Positions 33,746-45,153 of a DNA stretch of 64,000 nt are shown one piece after another. The DNA comes from Rhodocollybia butyracea (lineage: Eukaryota; Basidiomycota; Agaricomycetes; Agaricales; Omphalotaceae): positions 62,001 to 126,000 of the forward strand of contig JADNRY010000174.1 of assembly GCA_015501585.1 (NCBI GenBank), in the 5' to 3' direction. The position numbers and the translations under genes were made by a program. Under the pieces are notes generated by a model. It did not search any database and was not told the DNA's origin. It worked only from the letters and a program-made list of their open reading frames with translations. The stretch's first letter is position 1, and each line of letters begins with the position of its first letter.

Positions 33746-34740
33746 TCATTCCTTCGGAGCGCAGACAGTAGCCTTGTGCTTTCTGGATGGAAGGATAATT
33801 CAGCGACAATGCGAGATGAAAGAGGACAAAAAACGTACTTCCAGTCCGCCTTCTGACAATCTAACCCACAATAGGGAACTTTCATGCATTTACTGCACCT
33901 CGAAAGTTTCACATCCCTCTTTCCACAATGTGCGCAACAATCCGTAGCAACGACATGGTTCTCAACCATAGTAAGAGTCCCATCGGCCTCATACCTCGTA
34001 TATGGATACGGAAGTTGTTCCTTCCTTAAATTAGCTGCAAGCGCAGGTCCCGGATCCTCAAAGGCATTAAAACTAGCCACAGTGTCAACGTGTGCCAACA
34101 TCTTCAAGTTGTTTTTAGCCAGCTTGACGTGTACCGCAACCCATAGGTTGAAATGCTTCAACCCTGGAGCGCCTGCGTTCGGAGCTTCTCCGTAGCTATC
34201 GCCGAGGCAGTTGAATACCTCATGGGTCTTTGCCAGATCAATAGCTTCGCGGTATCGCTTAGCTGCAGTTGCTCGGTCGCGTTTGTCCCATACAACAATT
34301 CCGATAACCACAGTTGCGACGATCTGTATGCCTTTGAACAGGATCTTATCTTCTTCACTCCGGAATCGAGCGTGGCTAGGGTGGGTATTGCCAACACGAA
34401 ACAAGTTGAGCAATTTGTACCCTTCTGGATCACTTGCTGCATGTAAAGCATCATGAATTGCGATTATTTAGGAATCAAGCACTAGAAACTCACCTTGGTT
34501 CACGAACTTCATTGCATTTTTATCCTTGAACAAGTGTGTGAAAAGGGCCCAGCAATAGGGGAGTACCTCGCGGGGGTCATTCGAGGGTACAACCCCTGAA
34601 GGTGGTATTTTAGCACCAACCCGCTCATCCTTTAAGATCTTCTTGATTGCTTTCTGGTAGTTCTCGGACGATTCCAGGTATTTTCCAGAGTGGTAGGCTA
34701 TCTGAGCTTTGGTAATGAAAGAGAAAACTTGCTGAGACAT
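33746..34740 (-). CDS. MYND zinc-finger protein with helical-repeat N-terminus
   Basis: There are three exons: from 34740 to about 34493, from about 34436 to 33825, and a short last exon ending at 33748-33746. Residues 1-80 (AYHSGKYLESSENYQKAIKK) resemble a TPR-like helical pair. The C-terminus is a MYND finger: CAHCGKRDVKLSRCSKCMKV, then YCGLDCQKADW, with the final His and Cys (KKHKATVC) supplied only by the last exon across an intron starting GTACGT. All eight zinc ligands are therefore present. This is a common basidiomycete architecture; MYND domains mediate protein contacts. It has no obvious link to neighbours. The length of about 300 residues is typical. Confidence 0.82.
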
Positions 34741-34771
34741 GATAGAGCGTGATCAAGAACGGAATTCTCAT

Positions 34772-35038
34772 TTATACCAATTGTCCTGCAGCGCCGAAAC
34801 GATACAAATAACGCTTTGCAAATTCTCGGAATAGCCCCTTCCAGACACCCGTGTCCGGACCTACCAGACTCCAAAGACATGCCCTCAAGATTGCCGTTGC
34901 AAGTGCAGTAAAAAGAATTGAGAAGAGCAGTAGAAAGGCAAATGCTGTCCAGTTCATCTTATAACCCCTTTCAGCCTCAGAACTTGTCTCTCCTCCGTTG
35001 CTCCTCCGTATACTCGAATTCCAATCCAATGGGTGCAA
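34772..35038 (-). CDS. Small single-pass membrane protein candidate
   Basis: This is an 88-codon frame with a polar N-terminus, one clear hydrophobic segment (FAFLLLFSILFTALATAIL) at about 33-51 and a short polar tail. It ends just upstream of the MYND gene start. No homology is recognised. It could be a small gene, an unspliced 5' exon or chance. Confidence 0.3.
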   Translation of the reverse strand: MHPLDWNSSIRRSNGGETSSEAERGYKMNWTAFAFLLLFSILFTALATAILRACLWSLVGPDTGVWKGLFREFAKRYLYRFGAAGQLV

Positions 35039-35329
35039 AATGCATTAAAAAAGCGACCTTAGTAGGACATCTCTGACAAAGGCTCTGGAACAAGGCACTG
35101 GCTTAGTACCAGAATCTCCGGCGGAGGAACATATCCCAAGAATAGTTGAGATGATAATTTAAGACACGCTGAACTAACACTAGCGGTTCGGCAGTGCCTA
35201 TGAAAGGTCGGAGAAAGCAGTCATGGAAGCCCGGTTGACAGTGTATGTCTGTACTGATGCATAACTTGTATATCTAGTCAGTGTCCGGTATTTCACAATC
35301 CTAGCGTAGACGATTACTTTTTTAAGACT

Positions 35330-36960
35330 GGATGGGCCTAATGAACAATGCGAGGAACGAAGAGAACGGGTAGTACAAAATGGGTAACACAATATGGAAG
35401 CAAAAGAAAGGGAAGGAAGAGAAGAAAGGAGCAGAGTGTATCGAATGGGAAAAGCAGGGGAAAATATGAACAATGAGTAGTGGATGAAGAACGAAACAGC
35501 AGCAAAGTCCAGCGCGAAAACAAACCAGGAGGGAAGACCAAAGAAAGATGAGAGAAAGATATAGGATAGGAGATCTGAGGGCGGAGGAGACGGGGAAGTT
35601 ACGGTGAGGAACTAAGTATACAAGTATACACGAAATCCTAAAACAGAATCTGAAACGGAATGGAAAGGAAAAAACCAGCGCGAAACCCAAAAGAAAAGGA
35701 AAAAGAACCTCACCATCCGCATCGTACACACATGCTACCACACCCCGCTTCCCATTACCCTAAATCACAGCCGTCAACTCTTCCTTCTCCTTCCCAGAGG
35801 CTCCATTCATCTTCTCAGTCTCAGCCACGATTTCGATTTCAGTTTTCATCTCCATCTGACACTTCAAGCACGTCTTTCAGGTGCATATCCTCCCCGCCCT
35901 CCCGCTTTGCTCCCAGCCCCATCCCCGACCCTCAACAAACTCGTCAGAACAATGCCAGGGTGCGCCAAATGGAAATAGACATAGATGAATTCACCTTGGG
36001 CTCCGAGAAATAAACCCTTTCCCATATCGCCCATAGCAACCGCATCTTCGGAACATGAGAAATCGTCTATAGGCTGGGGATGCTGAGTTATAATCAGTAG
36101 GAATGTCGACGTAAAAACGGGGGCAAAAGTGGCGACTGGAAAAGCCTCGTGGCGAAGGTAGTCGACCTAGAGGCGGTAGAGGCGCTCGCAATGCAAACAA
36201 CGACCCATGTCTGCAATTTTTCGGATGCGCCAAATCTATGTACGGACCATGCCAGGTTCTCATACATACAGCACGAAGCGCACTGTAATGCCGGTGATGG
36301 CTCCAAGTACGCATCGTACGCGTCCTGCAAGATGATCCATGATCCATAACCGAGTGCATCACGGTATAGATTCCGATGTGCCCGAGGGCAGCAATGGAAG
36401 TGAAGTGTGTACGTAGATGTCGATGAGGAGGGAAATAGAATGGGCTGGGTTGGTTGGATGTGTGAGGGAGAGATGGAAGGAATAGATTGTAGATGATAGC
36501 CGGATCCGGAGAAGAGATAGAGACGGCATTTGTGAGTGGGCTGAAGGGAAGCTGTATTCGAGGAGATGATTTCCTAGGGCTGACGCGCCGACGAGGGGTG
36601 TGAAGCGGTGCAAGTCCGAGAAAACAACGACAGCAAGTATTATGAGATGCACAGGATAGAGTCAAAATCAAAACCCGAGAAAAGTCCGCTCGCGTCGCGA
36701 CCCAGTTCGTGAAAAAAGAAGCGCAGGAGAACAAGAAGACCGGACAAGAGAAATGGAAAACAGACAGGACAAACATACTTAACACTGGAGTAGAGATTGT
36801 CAAATTAAAAAAAGGTCACCGGCACCTGTGAGTTGTCATTTCACAGCTAGCAGTTCTTCAATCCGATCATAGCTGGCCATACAGCTAGGTATAATCATCG
36901 CGCAGGTTAAAGGTGCAACGTTGGAGTTTGGCATTGATTCGAGTGTAAAAGGTAGTAAGA
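35330..36960 (-). pseudogene. PAP2 phosphatase-like copy P5, decayed
   Basis: Landmarks on the minus strand: an N-terminal hydrophobic exon from about 36800, GNHLLEYSFPSAHS near 36550 followed by a one-base deletion that shifts the frame (QMPSL instead of TNAVS), IYTVMHSVMDHG near 36360 for the R-H-D motif, and a C-terminal junction with YDADGE near 35730. Of the copies, this one retains the most family-like residues in single stretches, but no frame joins them. It stands immediately left of the right terpene unit, as P1 does for the left unit. Confidence 0.7.
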
Positions 36961-37679
36961 GCTTGGGCGTCAACGTTTTTCGATGTTAGAGTCGGCATGT
37001 CGGCATGTGACTCCAGCGCTAACTTTCGATCTCTTTCGATTATTCAGTTGGACAAACCTCAAGTAGTTCTTATGGTGTTCTTCTTTCTGCATCGGGATCA
37101 TTGCTACTGGCAGTGGTGATTTGCCTATCGCGGTCTTGCTTTTGCTTTTGCCTGTTCTGGTGGAACCCAGATGGCTCCATTTACAAAGCCTTCCTCAGGT
37201 GACGTACTATTTCATTACTATTTCATGCTCGGATATTCAAGGGCTTATCTGTTTCTTTCGCTAATCCCATGCTGCTTTGGTGCATAGTTACTATCACTAA
37301 GGGGACTCGGGAGTACAAAGCTAGAATTTCTGCGCTGTGCTGCTACCCAAGAATGGACGATGTGCTCTGAGTTACTTGGCGTGCGATAAGTGCTCAAGCG
37401 TAGTGTATCTGCTGTCTTCTCCCGATCACTCAGTGTCATCGCTCCCCTCCACATACTTCGCGTATTTCACTATTCAATGAGTCTGTTTAATGACGGCGCA
37501 TCATTATCCCGCCCTGTTCTCTTCCACCTTCCAGCAATATTCCCGATTTCCCGGATCATACCTTCTTTACACAATAACCGTAACGGCCATGGAAACTAAT
37601 TAACCCGGAACTTTTGGGGTCTGGGCTTAGACTACTTAGCCTGGTAGCTTATACTTATGTCCATTAGTCAAAGCATTGA
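36961..37679. other. Spacer between PAP2 relic and right terpene unit
   Basis: Short frames on both strands have no domain similarity. The corresponding spacer in the left unit (14.73-14.88 kb) is much shorter, so this DNA is unique to the right copy. Confidence 0.35.
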
Positions 37680-38961
37680 GTCAGAGCTCGTGAGTTCGTC
37701 TTTACAGCCGTTGTTCCAGTGTTAATCTTTTGTAATATCCGTTGTATCCAGTTCACGGCGCCGAAAGGTGGTCATTATATCTGTCACTAACATGCCTTTA
37801 CTCAATTGAGTGTATCATTCCCAAAAGTCCCTTAATTTTGATCGTTCGAATATGCTTCATACTGGCCTCTGAGCTTTGAATCTGAGTTTGTGGACACCAC
37901 CTTTGCTGATGCACATGGAACTTCTGGTGAGTCAACAAGGCAGAGTGGACACGGTCTTCGTTTTTGTAGCTACATTTACTTCGCATCTAAACATTTCATA
38001 CCAGGCTGGCTGGCAAGCAGAGCTGTGTAGTGGGAAAGCGGGAACTGGGATAGATGAAATTCATACTTATGGACAGCGATGTCTTGTTTTTCTTCGATAA
38101 TCGTGATCCATGTCGCTGTAGGTTACAAGAACTCCCTGATGAACAAACTATCCATGTCATTAATTTTAGTCTAGCCTCAGTAGTGTCTTTTTCAAATGCG
38201 ACACAATTCTTTCGGACGTCTCAGTCAAGAAGGGCGATGAAGCTCGGGGTATACTAGTTTTGATCAAAATGCCTTCAGAAATAAAGCCACCTACAGTCTA
38301 TCCAAGCTTCGGGTCAGCACTTTCCGGTTCAGGAAATTTGTGAGCTACCCTATAACTTACCGCTCTACAGAACCAATTTGATGACATGGTATTTCAGGGT
38401 ATTTCCTATACCAGGCTATACCGGGTCAAACCAAATGATCTTGGACCATGCCGAGTAATTGATTGACCTCCTTCCTTCCTTCCCTCCCGCTCTTAGCAGC
38501 TCTTAGCATACTTACACCCTACATTACATGACATCCATGGAGCGTCGGCAAAAACAACTAACGGTGATAGAGAGGTGATAATAAGGTGGCGAAGAGCAGC
38601 TCAAATTTAGCATGGTCTAGACTCTAATACTTCGGAAATTACGGAGAGTAATGTCGGTTACTTACTCGGGATACAAACAATGGCTATGGCTCAGCGAATC
38701 TAGGAGATATGCGCTTACTTCTGTGTAGAGCGGGAGCCGAATATAATACTACTGCGACTACTTTTGCCTTTTGGCCCCAGTACCGAATATACTTCAAGTT
38801 TGGGGAAGAACATATTCCAGCGATTTCCTGAAAGATGGAACCAACCAAGTACTTAGCTGTTATTGTAGTGGCGATGTTAGCTTATTCCATCTATTAGCTT
38901 ATTTCATCTATCAATCAACGGATAGCCACTACTTATCGCTAAATTGGTTTTGTTTTTGTTA

Positions 38962-39470
38962 GGGCCTGTTCGGCTCTAGGGTTTTTTCCGTTTCATCGGC
39001 GTATTATTGTTGAAATTTACTTTTATAGTATCAATTTTGAAATATTTGTACCGCCCTTTTTATGTAAGTAACATATGCAAAAAAAACTATTCTTGTTCTT
39101 GTGTCGTTATTTTTTTGGCTTCTCGCTGCAGCGCTGCACACTTCCCTAACATCTGGCTCATTGTCTCCAACAGCGATAATGTGTCTTCTGATGCAATTTA
39201 TTTCCCAAAGTATCTCCAATTACCTCAAGCTAATAGACAATGCTTCTGTAAAATTCCTGTATTAGAGGGCGGTGATGGACCAGGGGTGGGCGGAGGGCGC
39301 GTAGTGTTGAGCGGAAGCGTTTTTCAACTATATGCTCGACCCTGTTCCCGCCCGTCGTGTACCCTGATAGGATCAAAATATACTGAACGTTCAATTCTCA
39401 CGCGATGTAGGTTTTTGAAAAAAAAACAAAATTGAGCACTATAAAAACCCCAGTGGCAGCCGAACAGCTC
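38962..39470. mobile_element. Harbinger-like MITE upstream of TDS2
   Basis: The terminal inverted repeats read GGGCCTGTTCGGCTCT at the left and, inverted, GAGCTGTTCGGCT at the right, with AGGGTTTTT-like inner arms. It is preceded by TTA and followed by TAA. TIRs of the type GGnCCTGTTCGG with a TTA/TWA target are typical of PIF/Harbinger MITEs. The paralogous site in the left unit (about 16.43 kb, TTTGTTGTTATTAATGC) lacks the element, confirming an insertion. It ends about 70 bp before the TDS2 start codon. Confidence 0.75.
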
Positions 39471-39540
39471 TAAAAGTTAATGTTTTTTTTTGTATAAAAG
39501 CAGACGCGAAAGGGTTTTGTCTACCCTCAATCTCCTCAAC

Positions 39541-40693
39541 ATGAACGTCTCTCTTGCTCCAGTTAACCGAGTGGAGGACATAGAGAAGGTATCAGCATTT
39601 TGTCTAACTCCTGTCTTTCGGTGCTGACATTTGTTTTCTATTAGATAAAGAAGGCGATCCTCGACGTTTTGAGTATACTAGAGATCGACCCACGCTCCAT
39701 AGTTCCCTATGAAAACACTCCCACTTTCGAACCCTTCCTAACGGAGTGCGTAAAAGTGGCCCGAGATCGTGGATATCTGAGCGAAGAAAACCAGCCTTTC
39801 CAAGAAAAGCATGTTCGCATTGGTGCCGCCGTCGGACACTACACATACCTTCATCACAAGAACACGGCGAGTCACGATGTAGCCGTACTTTCGTCGCTCC
39901 TCATGGCATTTGAATACTGCGTTGACGATTACTGCTTCGAAGCGAAGTCTATAGCAGAGTATGGCTCATGTCTTGCCTCGGGACGTCCTCAGCTCGAGAA
40001 GGGACTGAGTGATCTAGCATCACTATTAGCAGAGCTCTCGGATATGTACCCCCCAGTTACCGGGGACTTACTACGCATATCTCATCAGGCATATGTGATG
40101 GGTACTCATCTTGAACGCGAGATGTGTGGTCTGCATGCAACGGTAAGTTGAATCTCATTGCAACGTCTCCAACTCACGGTAATGTCAAACAGTGGGACGT
40201 GAGTCATAACGCGCCGCTGTTCCCAGCCGTCATGAGAAGTACGACTTCAGCAGCGACATCATGGTACTTGCTCTCCTTCCCTTGCGACGTTCCCGTTACC
40301 CGGTATCTCCAAGGGTTACCGGATGGGATTTGTGTGCATTATACCACAGCGTAAGGACATCGCTCATTCGAGGAGCCTTGTATCTGATCCCTTAACTCTA
40401 GAGACATAATGTCGTATTACAAAGAAGCAATCGAAGGTGAATTCAACCACGTTGAGCAGATAGCCCAATTCCATAATATGACGGGTCCTGACATGCTCGG
40501 AGAGCTTGTAAAAAACGTGCGACTGAATCACGAGCGAGTCATCAAGGTCCTTTCAGCTTCGGACCCATCAGGCGAACTGGTCTCTTGCTATAAGCGTACA
40601 ATCGTAGGCTTCACTGTGTTCCAAGCACTCCATCCTCGGTATAAGCTCAGGGATTTCGGTATATTTAGTTGTTGCCGAGACAGTAGATTGTAG
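39541..40693 (+). CDS. Trichodiene-synthase-like sesquiterpene cyclase (TDS2)
   Basis: This is a paralogue of the gene at 16505 with the same four-exon structure: about 39541-39588, 39645-40142, 40193-40350, and 40402 to the stop at 40693. Metal motifs are VDDYCFE and ADIMSYYKE, and the Arg-Tyr pair is HPRYKL. Differences from TDS1 are scattered substitutions plus a different C-terminal end (FSCCRDSRL versus FSC). The frame is open and every splice site is kept. It is convergent with the synthase at 40904-42155, with about 210 bp between the stops. Retention of the Ala in place of the first Asn of the NSE triad in both paralogues argues for a fixed, not accidental, change. A MITE just upstream may have altered its promoter. 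Confidence 0.85.
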
Positions 40694-40903
40694 CACGAAG
40701 GGAGCTTGAAAATTAAATGCACTAGTTGTTTCACTAGTATTAAGTAACTTATAGATGTTGAATGTGGTGGAAGCAAAAACCAGCAGACTCGAAGAGCGAG
40801 AGACTGATGATCTCAAAGCAATTTGTGAACACGTACCTGACGGGCACAAAGTGCAATGTTGAACAGAGATATGGGTATCCTTGGACACGCGCATCATTAA
40901 GAA

Positions 40904-42155
40904 CTAGTCTACCAAATTAAAAGTACCGCAAAATGGCTCTTTAAGAGTTACGCGGCGGGTTGTCCTGATTGTACTACTGTCAATTCCAAAGTACCTCTCA
41001 GTGGTGAAAGACCACCTAAAGACGAGCCAGTATTTAGCAATGTCTTGAAGCCTCAAAGGGATAGGAGCTCACAGGACATTTCCACGGACCCAATCAGCAA
41101 GTGCATCAAGAACCCGAACGGCATCATGATACTCATGCCCTGGGCGACTGTTAAGAGTCGTCCTTGCAGTATGCAACTGATTGGTCACGGACTCAAAGTA
41201 TCCCCCGAAAAAATCAAGAGCAACCTGGAGCTTCAATTTCTTTGTCTCCATAATGACCGTGATAATGTTTGCACCACTATGTCCCTTTGCCTGCTCCATG
41301 TTGTATGAATAAAGATCCTGTTTGAGGAAGATTTTCAAAATTACTATGGAAAGGGAACTTGAGAATCGCCTACATTTGCCCAGCAGACGAGATCTAGGGC
41401 GGCATTATATCCACTGATGAATACTGGGTCGTTGTGGATTTCTTGTGAAAGATCGACACCTAAGCAGTACTCGACGAGATCGAAGGCAACACGAACTGCA
41501 CTAGCCTCTCGGCGAAAGGCAGTATATCCACGAATATCCAATACCTCGTTAGATTCACGCAGTTCAGCCTCCCTACCTACGTGCGTGACATAGGTGCAAA
41601 AGTGGTCGATCAGGCGAGAAGCAATATTGGAGCCAGCACGGTCGATGTGGTTAGTTTTGAAGCTGTCATACGTGTTCAGTACAAAGTGAATAGAGGCATG
41701 GTCTACCTACTCTTTCGTCATGTGGCACAACCAGGATCCATCATCAAATTTACACTCACGCAACGATCGTTGAACAATGATAGCGGCTTTGTGGGCATCT
41801 TGACCGTTCTGCGTATCAGTGTATTCGTCGTATAACCAGAGAACATTTGCCTATAGCAAAGAGTTTAATCTTGGTCGATAATATACATGTGAGTCGAGCT
41901 TACAAGGTCCATAGTGGCGCGTAAGCCGTCCTTACCGGCGTAAGGATAGCAGAATGATTGGATGAATTCAAATTCGCAACTTTCCATGAAGGCGCGCATC
42001 TTGGGGCCGTACACCGTTTTATTGAAGCGGTTGATCCATGCACGGGACTCAGCACGAATCTCATCGTGATGGGGATTCAAGCCCTTGTTTGGAAAAATAG
42101 CCAGTGTGTCCTCCAAGTCGGGCATTAAGAAAGTAATGGGGCGGTTGAAGTCCAT
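40904..42155 (-). CDS. Cop4/alpha-muurolene-type sesquiterpene synthase
   Basis: Class I cyclase of the bacterial-type basidiomycete family, converting farnesyl diphosphate to a sesquiterpene. The start ATG at 42155 gives FLMPDLEDTLAIFPNKGLNP, the usual N-terminus. Exon 1 is 42155-41904 and exon 2 begins at 41850 with ANVLWLYDEYTD, so the Asp-rich motif is DEYTD. Further exons continue through RLIDHF..YVTHVGREAELR. WAN joins DLYSYNMEQ across an intron, giving a complete NDxxSxxxE motif. The last junction gives WVRGNVLWSFTTERYFG, supplying the Arg-Tyr pair. The stop is at 40904-40906. The length of about 340 residues is normal and all junctions are clean. This is the best-preserved synthase of its type here; the copy at 21.95 kb is its dead paralogue. 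Confidence 0.9.
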
Positions 42156-45153
42156 TTTTGCGGTTGGTTGTCAGATTGAAGGGTGCAGTATTATATAGTG
42201 CAAGACGAGAGAACTGTCGACTGCCTGCCTTTGAGTTCGACCACTCAGTCGCTGTGAGATAAACGAGATTGGCCTCTGATCCCGACAAGCTTGGATCAAT
42301 GACCATCTGAGTTATTCAAAATGTCAGGTACTGGCAGTAGATGCCCAGGGGATAAATGACCGGTCGATATCTCCAGCAAGATTGACGCTCTATTTTGACA
42401 GGAATTTCCTGTTAATGAACATCGCATAATTCTTTTGAATGACTACCTCTCTCCTTGCCAGGGGCCGATGACAAACCGCCGGCAATCCCATACCTTCCCA
42501 TACTTACCATGGTCAGCATCCGTTTCCGAGACCCAAGGAATAACCAAGGGACCTTCGGCTGCTTTAGATTGTGACCCGTATCTTCAATACATACAAGTTA
42601 ATCACAGATTTAATCATGAAGTTCGTGCGATACAAGCCATATAATAGGTTCATCTTTCCCCTCCGGAGGTACTCCGAGTTATTGAAACAAGCGGTACACA
42701 CAGGGCATAAGCTGGTATTATCAGTTGCTCTAGATGCGAGAGGATATCTCCGAGTCTGACTGTTGGATCTTATCTGCAATTCGACTATCTTGGCAGGAAC
42801 CAGATGACGTTGGAATGCACAATTCTCCCTGCTATGTACTTATTTCCTTCTGGGCAACAAATAGTCGTCACCGAAGTTTTCATACTTAGCTTGCTAAGCC
42901 TTCGAGGGATGATGCTTGAGGATCGATGGAGATGAGGGTCATATATTCATATCCATCCGCGCCGCTTTGCGGAGAAGAAAGAGTGGTCACATCCGCACTG
43001 ACATCTGTAGATGTCGTGGGAAGCATATCGCATAGTCGCCGAACGCTCTGCGCTTGCTTGTGTAGGGAAATAGAACCACCGTTTGAGGATATGCAAGATT
43101 AGTATGTCATCATTCCTTTTGCTCCTTTTTTTCTTTCTGTTCTCAGGCTATCTTAGAGAGTTAAAGGTACACATAAATGTCCCTTCAAGCTTTATCGATG
43201 CATCCCGTGCCCGTTGCGTTCCAGAAGACAATTTATTTCACCTTTTTCAAGATCCCTACAATAACCTCAATTCCCAATTGGATTCTTCTCTTTCTCTTTG
43301 TACAGAGCTCCAGGACAACTCTGAATATCATCATGAATAGCCCGGTAGCCGACAGTTTTGGGTCCGTTTTAAGGTAGAGGAAGAGAGTAGGGAGAGAACC
43401 AGTGACAAGCTCGGGCTTTTCGGAGCCGTAAGGGAGAGGGAGGGAGGAGGTAAGCCTATATATATCAGTGCAGTAGCGATCTGGGAAGACTGGGAAGACT
43501 GACTACAAATCCTGAAGCCATCAATGGCAGTAAGTTTGGGCTTCAGCGCGTCGAGATTAGTACAGAAGAGGTTCAGGACGTCAAGCTTGAAGCTTCAAGT
43601 TATTCTTCAAATTATAGCTTCTAGTCGGATGACTCCACCCGCCTTTCAATCCGATCCACGCCCTGTCTTCCCACGTTTACTCTGGTTCCTCTCTCTGTAG
43701 GATGCATTGCCTTCATGCCTCACGGCCGCGGGGCACGGGTGATGGTCCGATGGTCCGGAAGTCGTTTGCCGCCAAGCCTTGTTCCCACCATCTCTCGCAA
43801 TTAGTCCTAGGATTAACACAGTCGAATTCTCTACCCCGTCCTTAATTGCTTACTTTTTTTCTTCCTCTTCACTGACAATGATCACTCCCGCGCCGTTTAA
43901 TCCTTCCATTTCGAGCAGACCAAGAAGTTATTAATTATTATATGGGGTTATGTTGCTTTGACTTCTTGTTGCGCACTAGCCAAGTGGCTAATGGGTCGAG
44001 TGGGTATAGCGAGACATTGTACAACGGCGTCGCTTAAAGCTTTCCTCTTCAATTTCCCATGTCAAAACACATTGACCTCTCGAGCTTTCCGTATCTGTGT
44101 TCGGCCACGGCTGCTGGAATTGCACGTCATGACCTGGTCTTTCTTCTCCGGCTTCTTTGTCGTTAATGTGTCATACATCAATGTCACGGACAGGGCCCCT
44201 TCAATTTGGTGTCATCTTCGCTTAGATCAACGCAGACCAAGCTCCCCACTTTGTCTGGTCAAAGAATATGCAAAATTCCGCATATATGCTATTTAAAAAG
44301 TGTCAAACGCATTGGGATTCAACGATCTGGTCTTGGTCGACTTGCTGGTGTTAAGTTTATAACTGTATAGTAATATCGCTGGTCCAACAACTTGATCGAT
44401 CGTGGATGAGCTATAGATTGAGCCCGAGTCCTTGCTTTATGCTTGTTCTCGTTCATATCCCAGCAGACGTACAATTGAAGCAACGTCCATGCGTCGGTCT
44501 TTGACGTTCAATACATTACTGTGGCTTCCAGAGGCTTGATATATGTAGAAATTGAGCGGGGGTTAACATTCCCACTCAGGGCTCTGCTCTGTAATCATAC
44601 TTGTGAATAAGAAAATAGAAAAAGGAAGTAAAACCTGATGACTACTTGATTGATCCGTTCGGCGTTGTCTCCCCTAGTGCTGGTTGGCAGGTTGAATGCA
44701 TGTATATGCCTGTAACAAGCATTCCAGTAGCATTGTAGAACACCCTATAACATTATAAAGTACATGCAGTGACTAGTATCATTGCACAGTGCTACCATCA
44801 TCCATGTAATGCCCTATCGTGTATTGTGCCATAGAAATTGTGAATTGTATCTTGAAATCGTGTAGTGTACCATAGAGTTGTACCATAGAGTTGTACATTG
44901 CACTCTTGGAATGATAAATTACTCTCGTGCGTCTCCAACGGTCTAGTAAACCTATAGGGAAGCTATCGGATCCGTTCTGAATGGCTCAGATTGAGGGGTA
45001 CTGTGGCTCTGAGCATATCTGTCAAATCATTCGAACTACTATTTTGGGAGTCCGGATCTTTATTCGTATAAATCGCTCTGAGGCTGGAGTGTTCCAAGTA
45101 TCCGGACCTTTCACTAGAATTAGAGAACCATTAACCAACTCAAAGTTAATGAC
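42156..45153. other. No gene supported
   Basis: Several frames of 60-110 codons have no domain, conserved start or exon partner. One (43083-43340) begins with a hydrophobic MSSFLLLLFFFLFSG stretch and could be a small secreted protein, but only weakly. A short tandem duplication of TACCATAGAGTTG lies near 44870. Confidence 0.45.

Larger units (their letters stand above)
37680..40750. repeat. Segmental duplication, right copy (TDS2 unit)
   Basis: Partner of 14.88-17.72 kb. The upstream 1.8 kb is alignable by eye with indels. A 114-codon frame at 15979-16323 of the left copy is not conserved here, so the upstream region is probably non-coding. The right copy holds a 509-bp MITE at 38962-39470 that is absent from the left copy. 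Confidence 0.8.

Noticed and set aside
39007..39435. 142-codon ORF upstream of TDS2
   Set aside because: It lies wholly inside the Harbinger-like MITE and has no transposase motif.
43083..43340. Small secreted protein candidate
   Set aside because: A hydrophobic start is present, but there is no cleavage-site pattern, cysteine pairing or support from a neighbour. Too weak to call.
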